Source: Mesorhabditis belari (taxonomy: Eukaryota > Nematoda > Chromadorea > Rhabditida > Rhabditidae). From it: a stretch of 64,000 nucleotides of DNA. The notes below the pieces were generated by a model. That model was not told the DNA's origin. It saw nothing but the letters and a program-made list of their open reading frames with translations, and did not search any database. The DNA is taken from contig CAUEEP010000733.1 in NCBI GenBank assembly GCA_958450365.1, forward strand, positions 3,327,001-3,391,000, written 5' to 3'. The stretch's first letter is position 1. Each line of letters starts with the position of its first letter. Below are positions 10,335-21,357 of this stretch, piece by piece. Both the position numbers and the translations under genes were made by a program.

Positions 10335-12257
10335 TCATCTCCTTCCCCCGAAATTCCGCTGTCCAAGCGCTCCTCTACCCTGTGATCCTCGATTGAAGAA
10401 ATCGTTGATTCGATCATTTATCGGATTCATCACCTCCAAACCGATCTCGTTCTCATCCATGATTTTGCCGACAACACGAGCTTGACCAAGTTGTTTTTGC
10501 TAAAAGCATGATAGAATAAAAGAATTGTAAGAAATATATTTCTACTTTGATCTTTATAATTTCTTGTGAGACCGTGTCTCGGTATGGTTTAATGGTAGAT
10601 GTCTTGAAAACGGACAATTTATCAAAACTTTCCCTTATTAGGGTAAACTTCGCTCAAACTGGAGCAACACTATCACAATTACTTCAACGCTTGCGTGTGA
10701 AAAAAGAAATGAAAGGAGCACACAACTGACTCAAGACAAAGCTTAAATAATGGGTTTTTAAGTAAACAAGCTATTGACAAACGGACAACTGAATATCGTC
10801 TAGTGACTGATTACGGTAGTTTATCCACCAACTTTGAATTTTGACTAACTGCAGAGCAGTGTCAATTCGCCACACTAATTTTCATATGTTACTCTAAATA
10901 ATGTAAACATTTAGAAGAAAAATTGAGAATATTGTTGAGCCTAGTTTCTTAAATTGAGAATATTGTTGAGCTTAGTTTCTACAATTGAGAATATTGTTGA
11001 GCTTAGTTTCTTAAATTGAGAATATTGTTGAGCCTAGTTTCTCTGGATTCAACCTAATAAATCACAAGCTTTAAAGCAAAAATTTTTCCATTTCAATGAT
11101 CTAAATTTTTTGAATAGATATCTCAAAAAATTTCGAACATCAATCAAAATAAATTCTTTGATTTTTTCTCTAGCAAACTTTTGAAGATAAACTTTTGAAC
11201 ATTGGGATGATTGATCTACGATTTTTTTAGGGATATTTTCAAAACCTTTCTTGAGTTCAAGTTCCTGAAAAGAATTACTAGCTACAGTATTTCTTTTTTC
11301 TTTAGAAAAGAATTATTGTAGATTATTCTATTATTATTCTATTCTTATTATTGTAGATAGAAAAGATTATATTGTATTGATTATATTGTATTGATTATAT
11401 TGTAAAGATTATATTGTAAAGATTATATTGTAAAGAGCACGTGTGGCTGACTGGTTAAGTGTCTTTTATCTTAATCGGAAGGTCGAGGGTTCGAACCCCA
11501 CATGCGACATGGTCACCCCCTTCGGATTTCCTTTCCCTTCGGGTTGAGAGGTTTTCTGGAGGGCAGTCTGGTGGTTGTGGCCCCAGTTCTTTAAAGTGAC
11601 AAGCCACTCCTTCATCGTCATCTTCCCTTCACCACCAAAAAAGCTATTTAGTTCCCCATTGAGCTTAGGGTTAGGGAGCCGTCTGTCATGACGTGGGTTA
11701 AGTTAAGATATAGCCTAGTATTGTGTGTGTCGTTGTATTGTGATTGATATATTTCATGTATGCGATAAATTCACCACTGGTAGCCCCAGTCGGTATTTAA
11801 AAAAAAAAAAGATTATATTGTAAAGATTATATTGTAGTTACTGATAAAGAAATGTTCCCATCTCTTTGTGTTAATGAAAACATCGACTTTCTGACACAAT
11901 TAAATTCATCTTGAGCAAAGATTTTCGATCAACAGTGTGCCAGAAAGAGTGTGTTTCTATTTTGAAGAAATTCCTGCAGTACTGGTTGCGTCAAATGTAC
12001 AATAGATAACTCACCCAATCATCGTCACCTCTTTGATGGGCTACGGGAGTGAATCTCGTATTGAGCATTCCCTGTCTTCTTCTTGACCATTTTGCGTCAT
12101 TGTAGGCTTGCAGAAGGGAAAGGGAATGATAAACTAAATAATTAGAAATATATTTTCTAGAATTAACTAAATTTTATCGAACTTTATAAATCTTATAAAA
12201 CTTACGGTTTATGAGACAAACGAAGAGCAAGATTTTCACCAACACAGACGTGTTCAT
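10335..12257 (-). CDS. Small secreted protein / possible peptide precursor, 102 residues, 3 exons
   Basis: Exons in transcript order: 12257-12206, 12106-12015, 10499-10335; the junctions keep frame. The first exon encodes a signal peptide (MNTSVLVKILLFVCLINP). The mature part is basic, starts YNDAKWSRRRQGM and ends ALGQRNFGGRR-stop. Three basic residues in a row (RRR) just after the signal peptide and a C-terminal GGRR could be processing sites, with the terminal Gly a possible amidation donor. A TTCAG acceptor two bases before the ATG suggests spliced-leader trans-splicing. I do not recognise the family; no Cys pairs or repeated peptide copies are present, so a neuropeptide role is only a guess. 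The long second intron contains a SINE. Confidence 0.75.
10915..11045. repeat. 31-bp tandem repeat
   Basis: About four copies of a unit containing TTGAGAATATTGTTGAGC followed by TAGTTTCTT, in the second intron of the secreted-peptide gene. Confidence 0.9.
11436..11810 (+). mobile_element. tRNA-derived SINE with poly(A) tail
   Basis: The head has a box A-like TGGCTGACTGGTTAAG and a perfect box B (GGTTCGAACCC). An unrelated body of about 290 bp follows and ends in about 12 A at 11,799-11,810. Both sides carry GATTATATTGTAAAG, consistent with a target duplication, although the site is itself a tandem array of that motif. The head does not fold into a complete tRNA (its acceptor ends do not pair), so it is a SINE head and not a tRNA gene. 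Confidence 0.8.
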
Positions 12258-12479
12258 TTCTGAATTAAATATGTTTTCTAGGTTAAAAAAAGGCATAGAA
12301 TAGTGACCCAAAAACCACTACAATAGAAAGGATGCGTTTAAGCTTTACAAGGAGCACAAAGAACACCATTCGAAGGACAAGTTCATTAATAAAACTTACT
12401 AAATCTAAGCGTTGACAGAAAATTTATGTACTTTATTAAAATAACAGTTTAAACCAGCTTTATATCTATATTTATATCG

Positions 12480-12785
12480 CTAGACATAAACTAGAACTAG
12501 AAAATGACTAGAGAAAAGTGATACTAGAGCTTTTAAAGGTGTCTGATCAAAGAAAGAGATAAAATGGGGAGCTCAAATCTTCGATCTCTTGAATCTAGAG
12601 GAATCTAGAGAAAAATGACTAGAGAAAAGGGATACTAGAGCTTTTAAAGGTATCTGATCAAAGAAAGAGATAAAAAAGAGAGCTCAAATCTCAAAACATA
12701 AACTAAAACTAGAAAATGACTAGAGAAAAGTGATACTAGAGCTTTTAAAGGTGTCTGATCAAAGAAAGAGACAAAAGAAAGAGAG
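12480..12785. repeat. About 105-bp tandem repeat, three copies
   Basis: Three copies of a block containing AAATGACTAGAGAAAAG, GATACTAGAGCTTTTAAAGG and CTGATCAAAGAAAGAGA, starting near 12,501, 12,612 and 12,712, upstream of the secreted-peptide gene. Confidence 0.88.
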
Positions 12786-13159
12786 CTCAAATGTTCGATC
12801 TCTTGAATGTTTCCGGTCAAAAAGGAAAGAGAAATGATTGGATAAAAGAAATGATGAAAATATTGAAACAGAAAACCAAAGAGTGGCGCGTTTGTTCGAA
12901 TCTTTGGAAGTCAATTGAAAGGAAAACCCTTTTTTTTAACATTGAAAGTTTTTTTTTTCCATCACTTTTCCTATCACTTATGCTTAGAAGAACGAGTTTT
13001 GCGAGAGAAATCTTTGAGGTGAAAACTTCAATTTCCCTCAACAGCTGATAGAAAGTGCAAGGGTAATCTTTGAGAAAACTTTTTAAAGTTTAATCATAGA
13101 TATGGATTTTTTTTTTGTATTAGATACTCTGGAAAATAACTCCGTTTTTTGATATCAAT

Positions 13160-13552
13160 TACCGTAAATACTGTAATAGTACCCCACCCACCCCCCTCGT
13201 ACAGTCGCGTAGTCCCAAAAGTTTTTTAGTTATCATTTTTTTTTTCAAAGCGCCTGTACTTTCAAAATGACTTTCGTACCAAAAAATACCCTGTAATTTC
13301 AGCTACTCCCTCGTACAAGCCGCGTAGTAGCATAAACAGTTTCTAGAATTAAATTTTTTCAAAGCTAGACCCGCAACCCTCCAAACCGTCGTCTTTGGTA
13401 TCAAAAAATAGCCCTGAATCTCAGCTATTTTTTGATACCTAAGCGCGCATTGTAGCATAAACCAGTGTCGAGAAAAACTCGTTCAAAGCTAGACTACCCA
13501 ACACTCCGCACCGTCATTATGGGCGTGGGGTACTATTACAGTATTTACGGTA
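13160..13552. mobile_element. MITE, TACCGTAAATACTGTAATAG type, copy 1
   Basis: Terminal inverted repeats of at least 26 bp: left TACCGTAAATACTGTAATAG then TACCCC, right its inverse ending ATTTACGGTA. The arms also share inverted internal stretches (GCTATTTTTTGATACC types). Non-coding. A shorter relative is at 29,897-30,160. Confidence 0.92.
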
Positions 13553-13699
13553 TGTTGAACCTTGTTTCTGAGTTTTTTAAGTACAGATTTTAAAGTACAG
13601 ATTCATTTGTTGATAGCTTTTCTTCATAATTTCGTAAAATTGTCTATCTAAATAATGGTTTATTTTAGGGGCTCGACATACGGAGAATAAACAAACAAA

Positions 13700-13890
13700 T
13701 TCAGACGATTTTTTTTGTATGTTTCAAGCTTGAACATAGCGCAACGTTTGCGCAACATCAATCGTTTATTTGATCATGAGACTACTTCTGTTAGGATCGT
13801 TTGGTTCAAACAATTCCAGGAAGGAGACGAGAATCTTGATGACAAGGAGAATCCCGATCACCCAAGACGGGTGATCTTAAAAAACGCAAT
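13700..13890 (+). pseudogene. Mariner transposase N-terminal relic
   Basis: A short open frame reads LRNINRLFDHETTSVRIVWF then KQFQEGDENLDDKENPDHPRR. This resembles the mariner helix-turn-helix linker (WFQRFQEGDE...LEDKPR...GRP). No inverted ends are visible around it, so it is an old fragment. Confidence 0.6.
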
Positions 13891-14747
13891 TATTTTCTGT
13901 TACCTAATAGAAAACGGATCATTTCCTTTTAAACAAACAGCTCTTGTTTTCTAAAGCGTGGCTACAATGTTATTTTGAGCTTTAGAAAACAAAAGCTGTT
14001 TGCTAAAACGTGGGAATCGTTTTCTATAAAAAGCCCATGTATGGAGGGTATTCGTTGAAGAGATTAGAGCCAAAACAAACTAGAACTGACTTGTGGCTAA
14101 AGTGTTCTATTTATATTTGTAGCCAAGATTGTCAAAGCAAGAAGGCCAGGGTCAGAAGCCAGTCTCTAGTCTTGCTTCTGACTTTGTCTGACATTAAGCC
14201 TGGCTCACTGCAAGTGTGATCTGGTCCACAAAAAGTTCTTGGGCAAGAAGCCAAGCTGGACTGACTCGAGGTTTAGGGTTGATCCTCTAGAGTCAGGCTT
14301 GAATCCGCGCCTTCAGATTGGAAAATTCATGCTTCTGATCTTACTTTGTCTGTAAAATGATTGAGACAGACTATTCGAAGAAGTCAAAGGATTTTGAAAA
14401 TATTGAGACAGACTATTCGAAGAAGTCAAAGGATTAAAACTAGGCAAGTGACCAATTGCAAGTGCAAGAGATTGAAAAACATCAGTATTGATGCAAATCA
14501 ATGAAAAAAACTTCTATTTGAACGAATGAATGATACAATTAAATGTCCAAAACTCAATTTCTTCTTTCCAATCGCAAGTCCTCACTTTTATCACGTCACT
14601 CTTGTTTTGATCACATTTTGTATATACTCCCAATCACATTGCACCCAATAAATCCCTTTCCTGATAAACGAGAAAATTTCCCTTTTTTTGGGGTACAGAG
14701 CTATCCCTGTTTCCGCGATCAAAAATAAATATTATCGAATTTGTTGT

Positions 14748-15262
14748 AATACTTAAACTATCGAATTTTTGAATCTTTATCGAATATAAGGCAAATCTTT
14801 GGCAAATAAAATGATTAGAGATCATAGAGATCAAGTGAAAAATAAATTATTATTACAGCTTTCTTTACTTTTTGACTTTTTGAGTACAAATTTGAAAATA
14901 GCCAAGAATTCCAACGATTAGAATAACAAGAGAGAAAAGAACGGAAATAGTGACAGTGATGAATTTTTGGTCCAATTGATCGAGACTCGATGGGAAGGTC
15001 GGCTGAAATGAGTTTTGTGGATTGTTCTTGTAGCTGTCGTTTGTTTGCCCGGTACTTTAGCTAGAGTTAATGCAGCTGTACTTTGTGCTCAGAACACACA
15101 CTGAAAATAGATAAGAATTCCAACGATTAGAATAATAAGAGAGAAAAGAACGGAAATAATGACAGTGATGAATTTTTGGTCCAATTGATCGATACTCGAT
15201 GGGAAGATCGGCTGAAATGAGTTTTGTGGATTGTTCTTGTAACTGTCGTTTAATTGTTCTTG
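14748..15262 (-). pseudogene. Two partial tandem copies of the terminal exon of the membrane-protein gene
   Basis: The copy at 14,865-15,060 repeats the terminal exon at 15,386-15,521 together with its 3' flank, ending with the same stop and tail (CTQKVKK against CIQKVKK). The middle copy at 15,095-15,262 is cut off at its 3' end. Both lack the 53 bases that encode the WEPPSCDTKC segment and read straight into QLDQKFITV, so they cannot replace the terminal exon as they stand. Their membrane-span codons are largely intact, so the duplication looks recent. Confidence 0.8.
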
Positions 15263-15385
15263 TAGTTTAATACTTAAACTATCGATTTTTTGAATCTTTA
15301 TCGAATATAAGGCAAATCTTTGGCAAATAAAATGATTAGAGATCACAGAGAACAAGTGAAAAATAAATTATTATTACAGCTTTCT

Positions 15386-18300
15386 TTACTTTTTGACTTT
15401 TTGAATACAGATTTGGAAATAGATAAGAATTCCAACGATTAGAATCACAAGAGAGAAAAGAACGGAAATAATGACAGTGATTATACATTTTGTGTCACAA
15501 GATGGAGGCTCCCAACGCTGACTTTCGAGAATTTTTGGTCCAATTGATCGATACTCGATTGGAAGATCGGCTGAAATGAGTTTTGTCGATTGTTCTTGTA
15601 GCTGTCGTTTGTTTGCCTGGTACTTTAGCTACAGTTAATGCAACTGTACTTTAACTGTACAACTGTACTTTAACTGTACAACTGTACAGCTGACAGAGCA
15701 CAACACTGTTCTAGCAGTTTCCTTTTTGCACCATTATCACAAACCAGAGAGCCTTGCAAGCAGAAATGGCAAACAATCGATCGCGTATCCTTTCACATTC
15801 CGACAATCGTAACAATCCGTTGTACCACCGCATTTCATCAACCTAAAGAAATGAGTTATCTCAAAAGAAATCAAAATTCAAAACCATTCAATAATGCTTC
15901 GACTCCCGTCTTTGAAATGAGCGACGGTGAAATTCTTTGGATAAAATTGAGCCATTGGGAAGAAAGCAGAAAACCCTAAATCAAGAATCGATTTACTTAA
16001 ATCTATTTATTTATATTATATATTTATTTATAAGTACTTCTTTCCGTACTTCTTATTTTCAAAAATTCAAAAACAAATCCAGCCAACCGGATTCGAACCA
16101 GTGACCTAAGGATAGCTGAGACTCTACAGTCCTCCGCTCTACCAACTGAGCTATGGCTGGAATGGCGAGCTGGCGAAAAAAAGAGTGAGAAGAACCGCCT
16201 GGGAAAAGGATAGCGAAATGGGAAAACTTGATAAAAAAGTCATTTTTAAGCTAGAAATCTTTAGCAAATAGAATTTTTTCAAATTTTCGATTACTTACCG
16301 AGAAGTTGCGGATCATCGAGTGATTGTTTTCCAAAAAGTGTAATCGGATTCTTGTTCTCCAAGAGTAAAGGCTCCAATTTGTCCGACAAAATCTCCATCC
16401 CATCCCAAATGAGTAAAACGTTTGAGTATTGAGCCAATGCATGCTAAATTGTTCTAATCAATTGGAAAGCTTGAGTGAAAATTGAGTTGAATAAGTAGAA
16501 TACTACGAGATTTGAAGAAGAACAAGCTAGGACTGAGAATCAGTTGATTGAAACATCTCGGCTTTTCTTTATGACTCTTTTACCAATTGAGCCATCCACC
16601 ATGGCTGACTGGCTAAGAGCCTTGCCTCTTACTAGGGAAGCCTCTTAGCCAGTCAGCTCCAACTCAAGGTAGAAGTTTCGGAATAAGATCTAGAGCATCT
16701 TGTAGAGTTTCATGGGGAATCCAATGCTGGTTTTATTTGAGGCGTACACACTTCCCTAACAGATGTTGTCCTAGTGGATAAGAGGTTTGTCTCTGAAATC
16801 AGCGATTTTCCCATGAAAAACTCTACAAGATGGTCTAGGTCTCATTCCAAAACTCCACTGGATGTACGGCCTTCCCTACTTAGTCGAGAGGTCACGGTTT
16901 AATCTCGCCGATTAGATTATTCGTTCTTTTTTTCTCATATTTTTCTTCTCAACAGCTCAGGGCATGCTTTTATATTGTTTTTATTCCATTATTTGTATTA
17001 AAATTACCATAATATAGAAAGGAGTGAATGCAAAATTGTTGAGCGGTTGGCTTGAGAGAAGACCTGGGATATCGAATGCTTCGAACATTTCCACATTTCG
17101 AACTCCTGTCAGCTTTGTTCGAATGGCTGTCTAGAATCAGCTCAATCAGCAGCTATTCTAGTATTCTAGTATTCTAGTAATTTACAATTTAAACTCACTT
17201 TTGGTGATAAGTAATTGTTATAGATTAATATCTTCCTTTCTGGATAATATTTATGAATCGAGCTGATCAAGACGAGCAATTGACTCATTCGGTCTTCATT
17301 TGTGACAATCATGATCGCTGTTTCAGCAGTGATTGGCTCGCTAAGAATGATTATGGCCTTAGTTATGACTCTTTCAAACAAATCTTTCAAAATCTAAATT
17401 AAAAACATTGCTTTTAACTTACAGTTGATTTATTTTATCTTGGTCGCGTCCGTTTCCTTCCTATTTGCGTTGCTATTTTGCAATTACCGTATTTACTCTA
17501 TTAGTGGGGTCCCCACTATTTTTTCAATCCCCTTCCAGACGACCCCACTATTAGAGAGGACCCCACTATTAGAGAAATTTAAAAGAACATAAAACCAAAG
17601 TTTTAAATTGAAAAGATATCAATTTTTCTCCGAAATTCTTGACAAAACAAGTTTGGCTTCATATTTTATTTAGCTTTAACCGTAACAAAACATTAACAAA
17701 CAGTAAGAACTAACCAAGAGACAACAATTGATTATCACTTTCGTTACCAATATCTTCTTCCAATTCGAGGACCCCACTATTTTTCAACCCCTCCAGACGA
17801 CCCCACTATTAGAGAGGACCCCACTATTAGGGAGGACCCCACTAATAGAGTAAATACGGTATTCGCGTCGCATTTTTCGTCCTTTTTCTCCCTTCCCAAA
17901 ATTATTTTTTTTGGTCTGCGGGTTTTTGTTTTTTGTTTTTGCCTTCTTTCTTGGGGGAACTTTGTTGTTTCATTGTTCATTTTTGATGCGCATGCTGTTT
18001 TTGTAATGGATATTGTTGCATTTCGGTTCTGTACTAATAAACAGTAACGTTATAAATTCACTTTACTTTATGCTACCCTTCAGTTTTTAAATCCTGTTTA
18101 GATAACTTGTTTAACATTGTGGAGAGACTGGTTTTACTAACATTTGTGTCACCATCGACGTAGTATCAATCCGATCTGTACTCTTCTCAAGTCTTAATCT
18201 ATTGTTGGATACTACGTGTTCTTGTTACGTTGTAAGCGCTTTTGGGGAAACCCTTTTAACCTTTTGTGCTATTCGACCATTCCTAGGCAGAATCATCCTC

Positions 18301-18994
18301 GTTGATAAGGTTAAAGCGGGTCGCACCCCAAATTGGTCGCGTCCGTTTCCTTCCTATTTGCGTTGCTATTTTGATTGATTCGCTGATTGATTGAATCAAT
18401 CAGCAGTGATTGATTCGCTAAGAATTGTTATGAGTTCTAGCCTTAGTTCTTAACAAATCTTAGTTCTAGCCTTAGTTCTTAACAAATCTTTTAAAATCCA
18501 AAATTAAAAACATTGCTTTTGACTTACAGTTGATGTATTTTATCTTTATTGCAATAGAAACACTTTCCACATTGAGCATCATCTTGTGGATGTGAGTAAC
18601 AGTTCTGAAAATCAATTTTTAAGTAATAATCTTAGAGATAAAGCTTCCTTAAAATGCTTTATAAATCTTAATTTAAAATCTAACTAAGCTGAAATCGAAT
18701 AAGCTTTAAATTTGCATTTAATATTTTATTTTGCATTTCTTCATTTTATCTTTACCTGCTCATTTTCACAATCACAAATTCGTCTCCTCCATTTGTGAAC
18801 ACCTTTCAAACTGCCACTGCTGTAGAAATAAAGCTAAAAAAAGATTTTTTTAAGTTGATTTTTTATAAAATCGAAATCTTTTTCATCTTTTTGATCTTTT
18901 TGATCTTTTTGATCATTTACAAACTCACAATTAACTGAAAAACGAAAAGAGTCGCTAGGATGATGACGAGAATTGAGCGAAATTTATACGCCAT
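15386..18994 (-). CDS. Membrane protein with N-terminal signal anchor, Cys-rich stem and C-terminal membrane span; possible glycosyltransferase-like region
   Basis: Eight exons: 18994-18929, 18833-18756, 18604-18528, 17370-17199, 16443-16299, 15975-15885, 15842-15741, 15521-15386, giving 288 residues in frame. Residues 7-22 are a hydrophobic anchor. A stem with CDCENEQNCYSH and CGKCFYCN follows. Residues 75-131 (IMIVTNEDRMSQLLVLISSI, then KYYPERKILIY) resemble the first beta-strand region of GT2-like transferases such as the B4GALNT type. The next exon (YSNVLLIWDGMEIL) sits where a DxD motif would be, but no clear DxD is present. KCGGTTDCYDC follows, then a second membrane helix (ITVIISVLFSLVILIVGILI) and a basic tail. 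An acceptor at 19,011, 16 bases before the ATG, may be a spliced-leader site. The fourth exon uses a weak acceptor (GTTTGAAAG), chosen because the obvious upstream one puts a stop in frame. Function is inferred only. Confidence 0.68.
16078..16160 (-). tRNA. tRNA-Tyr (GTA), intron-containing
   Basis: The minus strand folds as a tRNA: acceptor CCAGCCA pairs perfectly with TGGCTGG, discriminator A; box A is TAGCTCAGTTGG and box B GGTTCGAATCC. The anticodon arm reads GGACTGTAGA, anticodon GTA, followed by a short intron of about 10 bases, as usual for eukaryotic tRNA-Tyr. It lies within the intron between exons 16299-16443 and 15885-15975 of the membrane-protein gene, in the same orientation. Confidence 0.95.
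16595..16910. repeat. Inverted-repeat element with tRNA-like ends
   Basis: GGCTGACTGGCTAAGAG at about 16,603 is answered by its inverse (CTCTTAGCCAGTCAGC) at about 16,644, forming a local palindrome. Outside this, 16,670-16,720 (AGCATCTTGTAGAGTTTCAT) is answered by its inverse at 16,814-16,858. The GGCTGACTGG.TAAG core resembles the box A of the SINE head at 11,436. Confidence 0.6.
17398..18525. repeat. Insertion flanked by partial duplicates of exons 3 and 4 of the membrane-protein gene
   Basis: Positions 17,398-17,442 copy the start of intron 3 and the end of exon 3. Positions 18,378-18,527 hold a degenerate copy of the start of exon 4 next to the real exon 3. Between them is about 0.9 kb of foreign DNA with TCGCGTCCGTTTCCTTCCTA at both ends (17,443 and 18,340). 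The arrangement is a tandem duplication of an exon-intron-exon junction split by the insert, so intron 3 grew from about 50 to 1,157 bases. Confidence 0.7.
17485..17861. mobile_element. MITE, TACCGTATTTACTCTATTAG type
   Basis: The left end TACCGTATTTACTCTATTAG continues into TGGGGTCCCCACTA and the right end is its inverse (CTAATAGAGTAAATACGGTA). Subterminal copies of CCCCACTATTAGAGAGGACC repeat at both ends. Non-coding. It sits inside intron 3 of the membrane-protein gene. Confidence 0.9.
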
Positions 18995-20945
18995 TTTATA
19001 TCACATAACACTGAAATTTAAAATTCAACAACAACAAAAATCCTGAAAAATTACAAATAAAATCAGTAAAATGCTTTAAAATTCGACAGATTCAATATAT
19101 ATTCATTAAAGTTAGAAAGAAAGAAAGAAAGGGAGTTAGAAAGGAAGTTAGAAAGAATTTAGAACCTTTTTAACTTTCTTTCTAACTCCCTTTCTTTCTT
19201 TCTTAGAAGTTAGAAAGAAAAGAAATTATGTTTAAAGAAAATCGATAACTTCTAAAAGAAAAATGTAGTGGTTTCATGAAATAAACTAGCTAAACTAGCT
19301 AAGCAAACGAGTTGAACAACTGAAGAACAGACTAAGAAGTTCTAGAAAAGTCGATGAATTGAAGAATCGAAGTTGAAGGCACTTTGAAATAGGGAAGGCA
19401 TAGGATGGGGTAAAGAAAGCGAGGAGGCCCTATTGACCAGGGGCTCTCTCCCGGCCCCTTCCCTCCTCTTCCCCTTTCCCTTCCCCTTTCCCTTTCCCTT
19501 TCTCATTCTCTTCACTCACTTTTATATCTCTTCTCCATCTTTTGAAAGCTTTTCTTTCTTTCTTTCTTTCTTTCTTCCTTTCTTTCCTTCCTTCCTTTTT
19601 TCCTTTCTCAAGCTCTGACCAATCTAACAATCTCACCCAGTAACCATTCAAATGTCGATTAATTTTTGATTTTCTAGAATTTCTAAGATTTCTTTAGAAC
19701 TTTTAGATTAAAATATTGATATTTTGACTTATAAAAGACTTTTTTTTGAATTGGCTTGCTGCTTACTGTAGCTAAGAACTAGTTAAGCAATCGAGCTGAA
19801 TTGGCTTGCTGCTTACTGTTGGGAAAACGTTGAGTAGGATTTCATAGTTAACAAGTAATGCAATTTTATAGAACATAGATATTTTGACTTCTAAAAGGCT
19901 TTTTTTGAATTGGCTTGCTGCTTACTGTAGCTAAGAATTACAGTATCCAAGTGAAACACATTTGGAAACCATTTTTCATTCAAAAATTTGACTTTTTAGT
20001 TCATTATACGAAATTTCTTTATCAAAAACTCTTAAATTGTATATAAATTAATTTGAATTAAATCTATAATAGTTATAATCGATCATTTCCATATCAACTC
20101 ATCATTTGCAATCAGCTTAACGACTTTTCCCTTTCGATAAGCGATGATCGATGACCAAAAGACTCGCTTGACCACTGCCAGCCATTCATCCACCGCCACT
20201 CCTCAATATTTGTTCCAAGATTTGTTCCTCAATCCAAACAACATATAACTCAAGCAACATTTGATTCAAAATTTTATAAACTTTAACATAATAAGCATTT
20301 CTATATCAATTATTGCCTTCAAGATTTAAAAGATTACTTTAAAAACATTAAAATCCTTCCTTTTCCTTCCTTTTCTTGAAATGAGTCCATTTTATGCGAA
20401 ATTTTTCTAGTAAACGGCTTTTTTGTTTGTGTGTATATCCCATATGTTTTCGTTTACATCAAATTTTGTGTACTAAGTACTAATTGACCTAGTACTTTCC
20501 ACAACTCACACCTTTAAACCTAGATTGACTAAGGAAAGAGTACTTTATTTAATAGTTGAAAATAAAAATCATCTTTAAAATGTCATCTTTTAAAGTAAAC
20601 TTCAAAATCCCTCATTTCCTTTCCTCAAAGTTTCAAGACAATATTTTGGCGGGCGATTTCAAATGCACCACAACAGTCGATGGAAAGGAAATGGCTTGGA
20701 TTGAAAGAGAAAAATGAAGGGGAAAAGAGGTATGACTCAGTCCAAGAGAAAAGGAGAAAGAGATCTTCAAGTCATTCCAATCATTCAACTCTGGAATTGT
20801 TGGAATGCTTGTGAAATTGAATAGAACTGGCAAACGAATACGTAAATCCTTTACATAACGGTTTTAAGTACCAATTCTTTTTGGCATTAACTTTCTGGCT
20901 TTATTAGCTAATCAAGTCAGTCTAGCAAGTCAGGTTTTTCTAGTC

Positions 20946-21357
20946 CGGATCGGAGATGGACGTCATAACGAGAGGAGATTCATTCTCCTCTGAAACGGAC
21001 GTCCGACTCAGATTCGGACGTCAGGATCGGAGATGGACGTCTCGTCAGATTCGGACGTATATATTGGGTTGGTGGAAAAGTCCTTTCGGATTTTTTGGGA
21101 GAGTACCTTAAATTTGTCCAATTTTGACGTTTTATAGCTCATCCTAAAGCTGAATTCAAGACGGATCGATTGGTAAAACCGTTATAATATATTAATACAA
21201 AGTATATAATATATATGTTACGTCCTAATCTGAGGAGACGTCCATCTCCGATCCGGACTTCCAAATCTGAGTCGGACGTCCGTTTCAGAGGAGAATGAAT
21301 CTCCTCAGATTCGGACGTCCGGATCGGAGATGGATGTCTCCTCAGATTCGGAAGTAA
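20946..21357. mobile_element. Inverted-repeat element with CGGACGTC motifs around a mariner end
   Basis: GGATCGGAGATGGACGTC and TCAGATTCGGACGT recur on both strands at 20,946-21,058 and 21,227-21,355, forming inverted arms. Between them (from 21,063) is a mariner-type left end, TTGGGTTGGTGGAAAAGTCC, without a matching right end. Confidence 0.7.

Noticed and set aside
19430..19651. Opposed ORFs rich in Phe/Pro or Lys/Glu/Arg
   Set aside because: Produced by CTTTCC / GAAAGG runs; no protein-like content.
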